Source: an uncultured Mycoplasmatota bacterium (GTDB lineage: Bacteria; Bacillota_I; Bacilli_A; RF39; UBA660). From it: DNA of 14,241 bases. This document shows positions 1 to 7,301 of the stretch, one piece after another (the first letter of the stretch is position 1; each line of letters starts with the position of its first letter). The position numbers and the translations under genes are program-made. The stretch lies in assembly GCA_946491675.1 (NCBI GenBank), contig CAMLYN010000019.1:1-14241 (forward strand), in the 5' to 3' direction. The notes beneath the pieces were generated by a model. The model did no database searches, was not told the DNA's origin, and saw only the letters and a list, made by a program, of their open reading frames with translations.

Positions 1-10
1 AAGACTTATT

Positions 11-35
11 TGGACACTATGTTTTTTAGTGTCTA
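11..35 (+). terminator. Possible terminator hairpin at left edge
   Basis: A 7-bp perfect stem, GACACTA (13-19) with TAGTGTC (27-33), can be extended to 9 bp with one wobble pair and has a T-rich loop. A T-run (43-46) follows only after about 8 bases, so this is not a textbook terminator. It may end a gene to the left of the window. A second, weaker hairpin, TTAACA/TGTTAA, lies at 50-70. Confidence 0.4.
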
Positions 36-101
36 ACTTAATTTTTCAGTTAACAGTTTTCACTTGTTAAAATAATAAATTCGTAAAAAATTGTAAGAAT
101 A

Positions 102-110
102 TGCTATAAT
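102..110 (+). promoter_or_regulatory. Extended -10 promoter for the radical SAM operon
   Basis: TGCTATAAT is a perfect extended -10 element (TG at 102-103, TATAAT at 105-110). No good -35 hexamer lies 17 bp upstream, as is usual for extended -10 promoters. Transcription would start near 117, leaving a leader of roughly 38 bases before the ATG at 155. No other convincing promoter is seen before 4941, so it probably drives all four genes. Confidence 0.65.
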
Positions 111-154
111 AACCTATATAAGGTATAAAGAGTTCGAGTGGTATGAGGTGTTGT

Positions 155-1801
155 ATGAAAAAATATTTATTGTTAATTAGCATGTTTTTTTTGCCTACTA
201 TAGTATTTGCAAGTTCTGGTGATAATTCTCTTTCATTAATTGAAGCAATTCTTATTGAAGCCTTTATGACTTTTCATGTTTCTTTTTTTGTATTTAATCC
301 TTTTGCTAAAATTTTTTCTAAAGAAAACTATAAAAAAGTTTTTTGGATATCATTTATTATTAGACTGGTAATTCTTTTATATTTTGATTTTTTTGTAACA
401 CCTCAAATAGCATTCATAGATTTTTTTGCAGTTTTAATTGGTACTTTTATCATTCGTCCTATATCAAAAACTGTAACGTTTAATAGAAGATATGAAGGTG
501 TAGATAATTCTGTTTTAAATACAGAATTAAATAATGTACTATTATCAAATAATCAGGGAGCGTTTCATTGTACTCATTGTGGAGGAGTAATAAATACAGG
601 AGATAAATTTTGTGCAAATTGTGGAGCTGTTATTGATATAAATCGGGTTGCTACTTTAACATCATCTAAAGCTTTAGTTAATTATTCAAATTTTGATCCT
701 ATGTTTAATAATACTGAGGATAAACTGTTAGAAGAATTTATAAATAAAGAATTAAAAAAAGCAGGAATTGATCAAAATAATAAATTAGTTCCTTTTGATA
801 TATTAAAAAGAAAAAGTATATTAACTATTATTTTTTCTATATTGGTTTTTGTATACATTTCTTTAATTTTTTTCCATTTTCCAATATATACCTATATTAT
901 TGGAATTATTATATTATTTTGTTTCTTTAGGATTACGTCTAAATATGATTTAATAAAATATTTAAAAAAAGAAATTAAAGCTAGACCAAGTGAGAAAATA
1001 TCAAATATAGTTATGAATGTTAAAAATTCATTTATATCTGATAATTTGAAAGTGTTAAGAATACTATCTATTATCATTGCTTGCATATTACCTCTGATTA
1101 TTTTTATTAACCCTAGAATCATGTATGAAAAAGTAGAAGGTGGATATGCAGTTAGGTTTTATACGTTTGGTTTAACTAATTTCAAAACAGCTTCTATTCC
1201 TGCAAAATATAATGGTCAAAAGGTAGTTAGTCTTAGGGGAAATACATTTTCAAACATGCCTTTTTTAGAAAGCGTAACGCTTCCTAATACAATTACCGAA
1301 ATTAGAGGTCAAGCTTTTAAAAATGATAGTAGTTTGAGAAGTGTTAATATTCCAATAAATTTAGAATATTTAGGTGGTGGAGCTTTTTATAATTGTTCAT
1401 CTATTACTAGTATAGAATTGCCTGATACATTAACATATATGGGAGGAGAAGTTTTTTATGGTGCATCTTCTTTATCTAAAATAAAATTATCAGAAAATTT
1501 AACGGAAATTAGAGGAGATTCTTTTGAATATTGTACGTCATTAAGAAGCATTGAAATTCCAGATAGGGTTACTAGAATTGGTGGTCATGCTTTTTATGGG
1601 GATACATTATTATCTGAAGTATTATTTACCGAAAATAGTAAATTAAGAGAAATAGGCTCATCTGCTTTTAGACAATGTACGAGTTTATATAGCATAACTA
1701 TTCCAAGTGATGTATATGTTAATGAACGGGCATTTAAAGAAAGTCCTACATCAATCAATTATTTTGATTTATATGATGAATATTATAATTCAAACTATTA
1801 G
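155..1801 (+). CDS. Membrane protein with zinc ribbon and BspA-like leucine-rich repeats
   Basis: An ATG at 143 is in frame, but the ATG at 155 is preferred: GAGGTG (145-150) is its ribosome site and it begins MKKYLLL, a signal-like N-terminus. Numbered from 143, the order is as follows. A signal peptide or first helix spans about 5-25, with helices near 65-82 and 88-105. A four-Cys zinc ribbon follows (C143, C146, C157, C160). Three more helices lie near 226-244, 247-262 and 305-323. From about 355 to 535 there are six or seven BspA-type repeats (LRR_5 family) of about 23 residues, with the recurring pattern L-x-x-I-x-G-x-A-F. BspA-type repeats usually mediate binding. An even helix count would place ribbon and repeats on the same side; my helix calls do not settle this. 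The gene ends 11 bases before the radical SAM start. The role is unknown; a scaffold or substrate-binding partner of the downstream enzyme is inference. Confidence 0.85.
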   Translation: MKKYLLLISMFFLPTIVFASSGDNSLSLIEAILIEAFMTFHVSFFVFNPFAKIFSKENYKKVFWISFIIRLVILLYFDFFVTPQIAFIDFFAVLIGTFIIRPISKTVTFNRRYEGVDNSVLNTELNNVLLSNNQGAFHCTHCGGVINTGDKFCANCGAVIDINRVATLTSSKALVNYSNFDPMFNNTEDKLLEEFINKELKKAGIDQNNKLVPFDILKRKSILTIIFSILVFVYISLIFFHFPIYTYIIGIIILFCFFRITSKYDLIKYLKKEIKARPSEKISNIVMNVKNSFISDNLKVLRILSIIIACILPLIIFINPRIMYEKVEGGYAVRFYTFGLTNFKTASIPAKYNGQKVVSLRGNTFSNMPFLESVTLPNTITEIRGQAFKNDSSLRSVNIPINLEYLGGGAFYNCSSITSIELPDTLTYMGGEVFYGASSLSKIKLSENLTEIRGDSFEYCTSLRSIEIPDRVTRIGGHAFYGDTLLSEVLFTENSKLREIGSSAFRQCTSLYSITIPSDVYVNERAFKESPTSINYFDLYDEYYNSNY

Positions 1802-1812
1802 GGGGAAATGAA

Positions 1813-3564
1813 GTGAAAGTAAATAAATTCATACATTTATTATATGTTCCAACAATGGCTTGTAATATGGCTTGTAAATATTGTTATTTAGAAGATAATA
1901 CAAAAGATGAATATCATAAAATGAAAGCTCTTGATACTTTAAAATATACGATAGATAAGATGAAGAATTCCAATGTAATTCCATTTAATATATCTTTACA
2001 TGGTGGAGAAGTAACTACTTTATCACATGATGATTTTTATGATTTAATAAAATATATTAGTGATTACTATGAACAAAATAGAGAGGTTATTTTGAAAGCT
2101 GGTTTTAAAATAGGAAGACCACATATTAAGACAAATTTATATAGTATAGATAAACATATTGATATTATTAAAGAATTTAATGTTTCTATATCAGGAAGTT
2201 TAGATTTACCATTGTCACTTCATGATGAGTATAGAATAACTAAAGGAAATCAAAAAACTTTAGAGAAAATATTTAAAAATATAGAATTACTAGAAGATAT
2301 TCCTAATAAAAAGAAAGTATCTTCTACAGTTTTTAGAGAGCATTATAGTTATATTGATGAAATTATTGAGGATATAAAATATTTACATAAAAATACATGT
2401 TTAGATATGAATGATTTTAATTTTATGATTGGTTTTGATTATAATTCTAATGGTATTCTTCATCATATGAGTGAAGATGAACAAGTAGAATTTTATAAGA
2501 GAATGCATAAGGAATTTGATGGAACGGATTTGGATTATGGTGTAAATGGTCCTTGGTTTGATGAGTTTGGTCCAGGATATTGTTCTAACTGTGATAATTG
2601 TGGTGAAAAGTTTTTTTTATTAGAAAAAAATGGAGATATTTATTCCTGTGTTAGAGGACAAAAAAATCCTGATTATTATTATGGTAATATATATAATAAT
2701 AGTGTTGAAGAAATTATGAATACTGCATATAACAAAATATTTAAAAATCATAATAAGGAACCATTTAATGAGGAATGTAGAAAATGTGGTTATTTATATT
2801 TATGTAAAACGGGATGTCCATTTGTTAAGAATAATTATAAGTCAAATAAAAGTTATACTTGTAAATTACAACAGTTGATGTATCAAGATAGAAATTATTC
2901 AAAAGATGAATATAATGATGAGTTTGTTTATGAATATGTTACTAAGATGAGATTAGAGGATATTAGTAAATATATACCAACTAGAAGAAATGTAAATGAT
3001 TATCCATTACTTGAAGATATTATTAAATGTGATAAAAATTTAGAGTATATTTATGATGATAATTCATTTATTCTAAAAGTGGATAATCAATTATATAAGT
3101 TGGAATCTCAAATTATCAAGAAAACAAGGGATGTTGTTTATTTTACACCTAAATCAACGATAGTTATTTATATGAAGAAAAGTTTAATAAATGAAGTATG
3201 TGAATATCCTGAAAATAATTCTTTATATATTATGTTATTAACTGGTGATTTAGTTACGTATGGTGATGAAAATAGAACAAAACAAAGGCATATTTGTACG
3301 CATCAAATTTATAAGGGAGTGCTAGATAATATAAAATCAGATAAAGAAGGATTTTATAAATATGATATTTCTAATCTTATTAAAGAATATAAATATATGT
3401 ATTCTAATGAAAATTATAATAATTTATTTTTTACTACTTCTGCTTTAAGAGATTATCATTATGTGAAGCAAAAAAATAATGCATATTATCATATACAAGC
3501 TATTAATTTACCATTTCAAAATATTGAATTTTATTATATAGATAAGGAGTTAAATAATGAATAG
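1813..3564 (+). CDS. Radical SAM/SPASM protein, probable peptide or protein maturase
   Basis: The start is GTG, with GGGGGA (1801-1806) as ribosome site. The N-terminus has the radical SAM cluster motif C17-x3-C21-x2-C24, with GGE at 64-66 matching the SAM-binding region. A SPASM-type auxiliary cluster region follows, with cysteines at 257, 260, 263, 279, 322, 325, 331, 335 and 350; the C-x2-C-x5-C-x3-C spacing at 322-335 is typical. This architecture is that of anaerobic sulfatase-maturase and RiPP maturase enzymes, which use auxiliary clusters to modify a peptide. At 583 residues it is much longer than a usual SPASM maturase (roughly 370-450). Residues from about 405 look like an all-beta domain and do not belong to the radical SAM core. 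The stop overlaps the next gene by 8 bases. The substrate is not known; the adjacent 126-residue protein is the best candidate. The rSAM/SPASM call is firm, the maturase role is inferred. Confidence 0.9.
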   Translation: MKVNKFIHLLYVPTMACNMACKYCYLEDNTKDEYHKMKALDTLKYTIDKMKNSNVIPFNISLHGGEVTTLSHDDFYDLIKYISDYYEQNREVILKAGFKIGRPHIKTNLYSIDKHIDIIKEFNVSISGSLDLPLSLHDEYRITKGNQKTLEKIFKNIELLEDIPNKKKVSSTVFREHYSYIDEIIEDIKYLHKNTCLDMNDFNFMIGFDYNSNGILHHMSEDEQVEFYKRMHKEFDGTDLDYGVNGPWFDEFGPGYCSNCDNCGEKFFLLEKNGDIYSCVRGQKNPDYYYGNIYNNSVEEIMNTAYNKIFKNHNKEPFNEECRKCGYLYLCKTGCPFVKNNYKSNKSYTCKLQQLMYQDRNYSKDEYNDEFVYEYVTKMRLEDISKYIPTRRNVNDYPLLEDIIKCDKNLEYIYDDNSFILKVDNQLYKLESQIIKKTRDVVYFTPKSTIVIYMKKSLINEVCEYPENNSLYIMLLTGDLVTYGDENRTKQRHICTHQIYKGVLDNIKSDKEGFYKYDISNLIKEYKYMYSNENYNNLFFTTSALRDYHYVKQKNNAYYHIQAINLPFQNIEFYYIDKELNNE

Positions 3565-3937
3565 AGAACCAGAAACTTATGAAGAATTAATTAGAAAAAA
3601 AAGATGTATTGATTTGACTAGGTATTATGAATTAACACAATCTGATTTAGAACAAATATATAATTTTTTAGAGCAAAATCCTAATGGTCAAGTTAGGGCG
3701 GGAAAAGAAAATATTTCTTTAGTGATTGGAAATGATCTTGCTAAAGCTACAGTTATTACGTCTAAGTGTACTAATTCTTCTATTGACGGAATTGTCTTAA
3801 CTAATACGATATTTAATATAATACCGCATTATAGTCCATCTACTTCTAGAAGTTCTAGTGGTGGATTTTCATCAAATAATAATAACAATAATAATGTGAA
3901 TAATAACAATAGAGAGGATATGATACTATGGCTTTAA
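3557..3937 (+). CDS. Small Ser/Asn-tailed protein, candidate radical SAM substrate
   Basis: AAGGAG (3544-3549) precedes the ATG, which lies inside the end of the radical SAM gene. The 126-residue product has no signal peptide and no membrane segment. Residues 1-90 look like a folded or leader-like part, acidic and helical at first (TQSDLEQIYNFLEQ) and then strand-rich. Residues 92-118 are low complexity: a Ser-rich stretch around SGGF, then a run of Asn broken once by Val, then a short charged-to-hydrophobic end (REDMILWL). Cysteines are at 17 and 71. A leader-like domain with a simple, Ser/Asn-rich tail, encoded next to an rSAM/SPASM gene, is what a RiPP precursor or modified-protein substrate could look like. 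I recognise no family. It may instead be a structural or partner protein with a flexible linker. Its stop overlaps the next start by 10 bases. Confidence 0.75.
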   Translation: MNREPETYEELIRKKRCIDLTRYYELTQSDLEQIYNFLEQNPNGQVRAGKENISLVIGNDLAKATVITSKCTNSSIDGIVLTNTIFNIIPHYSPSTSRSSSGGFSSNNNNNNNVNNNNREDMILWL

Positions 3938-4941
3938 TATCAGATAATTCACATTTAAAAAAATTACAGAAGTTTAATATTAATATTAAAACTAAATATA
4001 TTGTTGGAAATAAAATTTTAGAAAGAAACACAGATAATAGTTGTAATGATGATATAAAAAATGGAATTATATGTGAAAAACAATATTATGTTAATCATAG
4101 ATTAATACATACTGAGAAATTGTTTGATTCTAGGATGGAATATACATTTATTTCAGAAAGTCAACAAAATGAAGATTATACATGCCCTAATTGTGGAATG
4201 CATGCAAAATTAAGGGATTTTAGCTCTGGTTGTCCTTATTGTAAAACATATTATAATATTGATTATACAGATAAAGATTTAGGTGGAAAATATCACTATG
4301 ATTTAATTCTTCAAAGTAATACGTATAGAATTATTACTGCTATTGTTGACTTGATTATTAGTTTATTATTAGCATTTCTTTTTATTAAATTTACTTCCAG
4401 GACATTTAATTCGTATGATATTTCTAAAATATTTATATATGGAATCATATTAGCATTAATTTTATATTATTTCTTTTATATTATTGATGGATATGTTATA
4501 TTAGGACCAATAAAAAAATATAAGGATAAACAAAATCAGAAACAGATTGATTTTTGGAATAGAAGTAAAATTGATAAAAAAACGTTTTTTAATAATTTAA
4601 ATTATGAAATTAGAAATAAATATTATGAGTCTACTAATATTATTGATTATGATATTATCGATTTTATAGAACTTCAGGAATATGTTAAAGATGATAATTT
4701 ATTTGTTAATGTTAAAGCAAATGTTAGAATTGTAACTTTTGAAAATAATAAGATTACTTCAAAGTTTGTTGATGAGGTTTATATATTAAAAAGAATTTAT
4801 GATGATACATTAAAATTAAATGAAGGTGTCAATATTATTAAATGTCATAATTGTGGTGCTTCCATTGATGTTACAAAGGGGTATTGCGAATATTGCCATA
4901 CAAAAATTAAATATTTTCAATCCTGGGTTTTAGAAAATTAG
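3928..4941 (+). CDS. Membrane protein with two zinc ribbons and a Tim44-like region
   Basis: The ATG lies within the final codons of the preceding gene and has GAGAGG (3912-3917) upstream, so the two are probably translationally coupled. The 337-residue product has a first zinc ribbon at C86, C89, C102 and C105, two transmembrane helices near 134-155 and 168-190, and a second ribbon near the C-terminus at C306, C309, C320 and C323. Between the helices and the last ribbon, about residues 205-290, the sequence resembles bacterial Tim44-like domains: a helical start followed by strands of the type LFVNVKANVRIVTFE. With two helices, both ribbons should lie on the same, probably cytoplasmic, side. 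The Tim44-like call is by eye and moderate. It ends the operon before the terminator at 4995-5030. The likely role is a membrane partner of the radical SAM enzyme or its product, by inference. Confidence 0.8.
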   Translation: MALISDNSHLKKLQKFNINIKTKYIVGNKILERNTDNSCNDDIKNGIICEKQYYVNHRLIHTEKLFDSRMEYTFISESQQNEDYTCPNCGMHAKLRDFSSGCPYCKTYYNIDYTDKDLGGKYHYDLILQSNTYRIITAIVDLIISLLLAFLFIKFTSRTFNSYDISKIFIYGIILALILYYFFYIIDGYVILGPIKKYKDKQNQKQIDFWNRSKIDKKTFFNNLNYEIRNKYYESTNIIDYDIIDFIELQEYVKDDNLFVNVKANVRIVTFENNKITSKFVDEVYILKRIYDDTLKLNEGVNIIKCHNCGASIDVTKGYCEYCHTKIKYFQSWVLEN

Positions 4942-4994
4942 GTATTATAGATATTTATTACTTGATAAGTAGGTATTATTTGTTTGCTTAATAT

Positions 4995-5030
4995 AAAAGT
5001 ATCCTGCTCTTAGTGAGAGGATACTTTTTT
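4995..5030. terminator. Bidirectional rho-independent terminator
   Basis: An 11-bp perfect stem (AAAAGTATCCT, 4995-5005, with AGGATACTTTT, 5018-5028) has a 12-base loop and ends in a T-run to 5030. The A-run on the left side gives the complementary T-run on the minus strand, so it serves both converging transcripts: the radical SAM operon and the minus-strand gene ending at 5063. Confidence 0.9.
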
Positions 5031-5062
5031 AAATTTTAATTAAAAATAGATTTGATAAAATT

Positions 5063-6037
5063 TTATTTGTTCCAGTTATATCCGGGATTGTATTCTTTTA
5101 TAACACAGGGATCAATTATTTGATTTATATATGTATCTACATTATGTATTAATATAAAAATATTTTTTGAAAATTTATTTAATTCTTTCATTGGTATTTC
5201 AGCTTGTAAAAAATAGTCTTTAAATAAATTTTTAATTTCTTGTTGATTTAGATTTGCTAATTGTTTAAAAGAATATAATTTACATTTATTAATAGTATAT
5301 ATTTCTATTGTTTTTTCTAATATTTTGGAGCGAATACAAATATATTTATTTAAATCATTAGGATAATTCATTAATTTTAGTGAAAACATTGCACCATATA
5401 ATTTTTCATTATATTCATCAATATTTACTGTTTCATAATATGGATTGAAATCCCAATGAACATTAGCATCTATGATTTCGTGTTTATAGTTTATTCTTTT
5501 ATTAGCTACTAATTCATAAGGATAGTCGGTATTATTTGGAAGAAATTTTACACTCATTGTTCCTTGTGATAGATATGGATATTTTAAAGAATTTTCACCA
5601 TCATAGAATGATATTGTATTTGTAACTCGGAAACCTGGATCAAAAATTGTAAAATAAAGTTTTTCATTTTTTAACGAAGGGTAAAGTAAAAATATATGAG
5701 CTTCTTTTACAAATTCGTTACCCGCTTGATTTGAAAAATCAGTTGCTTTGCAGCTAACAAAATATGTTTTTAATCCAATTTTATTTAATTTTTTCTTTAG
5801 TCTTTTGCAAGAACTAATACATCCAGTATTTTTGTTATAGGTTGCAAATTTCATTGGTTTATCTTTTTTTTCAAATACGTAGGTAATATTATCAAAATTT
5901 GATACAAGACTGTTTGTAATTTCATTATTTAAATACTCAACAGCTTGTTTTACTTTAAGTTCATCATATGCTTTAATATTTTTAAAATTTATTTTTCTTT
6001 TTTTTATGATTGAGTTATCATTTCTTTTTATTTCCAT
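5063..6037 (-). CDS. Transglutaminase/NAT-like predicted cysteine enzyme
   Basis: This 324-residue minus-strand protein has no signal peptide or membrane helix. I see a Cys-His-Asp order typical of the papain-like transglutaminase or arylamine N-acetyltransferase superfamily: C73 in NTGCISSC at the start of a helix, H114 in KEAHIFLLYP, and D133 in FTIFDPGF, with strands around the last two. The spacing (about 41 and 19 residues) fits that fold. C77 is a second candidate nucleophile. The N-terminus is rich in Lys and Asn and the C-terminal half (about 200-324) is unassigned. The ATG has only a weak ribosome site (GAAAG about 10 bases upstream). It is transcribed convergently to the radical SAM operon and divergently from the methyltransferase operon. 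Substrate and reaction are unknown; the family call comes from motif order, not a confirmed match. Confidence 0.7.
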   Translation of the reverse strand: MEIKRNDNSIIKKRKINFKNIKAYDELKVKQAVEYLNNEITNSLVSNFDNITYVFEKKDKPMKFATYNKNTGCISSCKRLKKKLNKIGLKTYFVSCKATDFSNQAGNEFVKEAHIFLLYPSLKNEKLYFTIFDPGFRVTNTISFYDGENSLKYPYLSQGTMSVKFLPNNTDYPYELVANKRINYKHEIIDANVHWDFNPYYETVNIDEYNEKLYGAMFSLKLMNYPNDLNKYICIRSKILEKTIEIYTINKCKLYSFKQLANLNQQEIKNLFKDYFLQAEIPMKELNKFSKNIFILIHNVDTYINQIIDPCVIKEYNPGYNWNK

Positions 6038-6127
6038 ATAATCATCTGCTTTCTTTTTTTATTAGTAAGGGTGTTTTAATTTTTTCTCATTTGTTTTTTG
6101 CAAGGTTGTGGTTCTTATAAAGTCTAT

Positions 6128-6136
6128 ATTATATCA
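6128..6136 (-). promoter_or_regulatory. Extended -10 promoter for the minus-strand gene
   Basis: Read on the minus strand, the sequence is TGATATAAT, a perfect extended -10. It lies about 90 bases upstream of the ATG at 6037. The -35 position (TCGCAA at 6151-6156) is poor, as at the other extended -10 sites in this window. Confidence 0.6.
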
Positions 6137-6299
6137 TATTATGTATTAAATTGCGATTAGATTTTAATTTTTTATTTTCATTTCTTTCATTATTTATAAT
6201 TGATTACTTTTTTATAAGAAATATATTATATTACAGTTTAATTTTTTCAAAAAATGATATGATATTCTTACGAAGAGGTTATACTAAGAAATTCAATCG

Positions 6300-6328
6300 T
6301 TGACACAGTTTGATGATAATAGTAGAAT
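6300..6328 (+). promoter_or_regulatory. Sigma-A promoter for the methyltransferase-to-PurA-like operon
   Basis: A consensus -35 TTGACA (6300-6305) is separated by exactly 17 bases from TAGAAT (6323-6328). This is the best full -35/-10 pair in the window. It predicts a start near 6335 and a leader of about 100 bases to the ATG at 6434. Confidence 0.8.
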
Positions 6329-6433
6329 ATGACGTAGTTATTTGATAGGAAGATGACTCATTTTTTTGGTTCTCTATTTTTATTGTTTTAGTATAGCAGT
6401 GAATTTAATTAAACGATTAAAGGAGGAAATAAG

Positions 6434-7195
6434 ATGCAACTTAAGAAAGATAATTTGAATGATTTAAAAAAAGACTATCAAGAAGAAAATAAACCAACTA
6501 ATATAGATAATAATGTTTCTGATGAAATTAATTATTATATGGCTTATGAAAAGAGATATTCACAAGTTTATAATAAAAAAATGATGTGGACATCTAAACA
6601 GCCAACACCAGATGTTATTAATTTTTTTCATGAATATAATATTTCTAAAAATAATATGGTTTTGGATCTTGGTTGTGGTGAGGGTAGAGATGCAATTTAT
6701 TTTTTAGACAAAGGTTATAATGTTTTGGCTGTTGATTACTCTAAAACAGTAATTGAAATGTGTAATAAAATTACCAAAAATAAATATAAGAATAAATTTA
6801 GACCTTTTGATTTAATAAAAGATAAAATGGAAGAAAAATTTGACTTTATATATTCAGTAGCTGTATTACATATGTTTATTACGAAAGAACATCGAGATAA
6901 GTTTCTAACATTTGTTAAAGAACATCTTAATGAGAATGGAAGATGTTTATTATGTGTTTTAGGTGATGGAATAGAAAGTTATTCTAGTAATATAGAAGAT
7001 TCTTTTAAAAATGTAGAACGGACAGTAATGAATAATGGTACTAAATTAAATATTGCAGCAACATCTTGTAGAATTGTTAATTGGAGTGAATTAGAAAGTG
7101 AAATTATAAATAATAATTTAATAATAGAAAGAAGATGGATTTCTACTGAAATACCAGGGTTTACTACTTCTATGTGTGTTATAGTGAGGAAATGA
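6434..7195 (+). CDS. Class I SAM-dependent methyltransferase
   Basis: AGGAGG (6421-6426) sits 7 bases before the ATG. The 253-residue protein carries SAM-binding motif I, VLDLGCGEGRD (76-86), an acidic end of strand 2 (VDYS, D101) that would hold the ribose, and FDFIYSVAVLHMF (136-148) in the position of the post-motif strand. This pattern is that of the TehB/UbiE-like methyltransferases (Methyltransf_11/25 type). The first 35 residues are a charged, Asn/Lys-rich extension that lies outside the fold. The gene opens the operon; the next gene begins about 106 bases later. The methyl acceptor cannot be told from the sequence. A role in small-molecule or nucleotide modification with the downstream PurA-like enzyme is inferred from position only. 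Confidence 0.88.
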   Translation: MQLKKDNLNDLKKDYQEENKPTNIDNNVSDEINYYMAYEKRYSQVYNKKMMWTSKQPTPDVINFFHEYNISKNNMVLDLGCGEGRDAIYFLDKGYNVLAVDYSKTVIEMCNKITKNKYKNKFRPFDLIKDKMEEKFDFIYSVAVLHMFITKEHRDKFLTFVKEHLNENGRCLLCVLGDGIESYSSNIEDSFKNVERTVMNNGTKLNIAATSCRIVNWSELESEIINNNLIIERRWISTEIPGFTTSMCVIVRK

Positions 7196-7301
7196 GAAAA
7201 TAGCATCAGTAGGATTAATGTATATAGTAATAAAATACTAAATGTTTTAGAGTTGAAGTAGAAATTTGTAGATATAAATGTAGCAGAGAGGTGGATTTTA
7301 A

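Larger units (their letters stand above)
6038..6433. other. Divergent intergenic region, about 396 bases
   Basis: It holds the minus-strand promoter near 6128 and the plus-strand promoter at 6300-6328. The remainder is A/T-rich sequence with no reading frame that has a ribosome site. The plus-strand leader (about 6335-6433) is roughly 100 bases and contains T-runs at 6360-6366 but no strong hairpin in front of them, so I see no riboswitch or attenuator. Confidence 0.6.

Noticed and set aside
1..70. Left-edge hairpins as the end of an insertion sequence
   Set aside because: No transposase frame, matching inverted repeat or target duplication is visible in the window. A terminator of an unseen gene explains the first hairpin as well.
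892..1122. Minus-strand open frame of 76 codons
   Set aside because: It lies wholly inside the LRR membrane-protein gene, has no ribosome site, and is the antisense of hydrophobic helices.
3557..3937. Small protein as a triceptide or cysteine-rich RiPP precursor of a named class
   Set aside because: There is no repeated Cys motif, no HxS repeat and no aromatic-x-Asn set in the tail, so no known class can be assigned.
6335..6433. Riboswitch or attenuator in the leader of the methyltransferase operon
   Set aside because: The leader is only about 100 bases, with no conserved riboswitch core and no stem before its T-run.
6979..7206. Minus-strand open frame of 75 codons
   Set aside because: It is antisense to the end of the methyltransferase gene, with no promoter or ribosome site.
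7196..7301. Separate promoter or terminator between the methyltransferase and the transglutaminase-like gene
   Set aside because: TTGAAG (7253-7258) and TATAAA (7273-7278) are only 14 bases apart, and the TAGTA/TACTA stem is 5 bp with no good T-run. Both are too weak to call.
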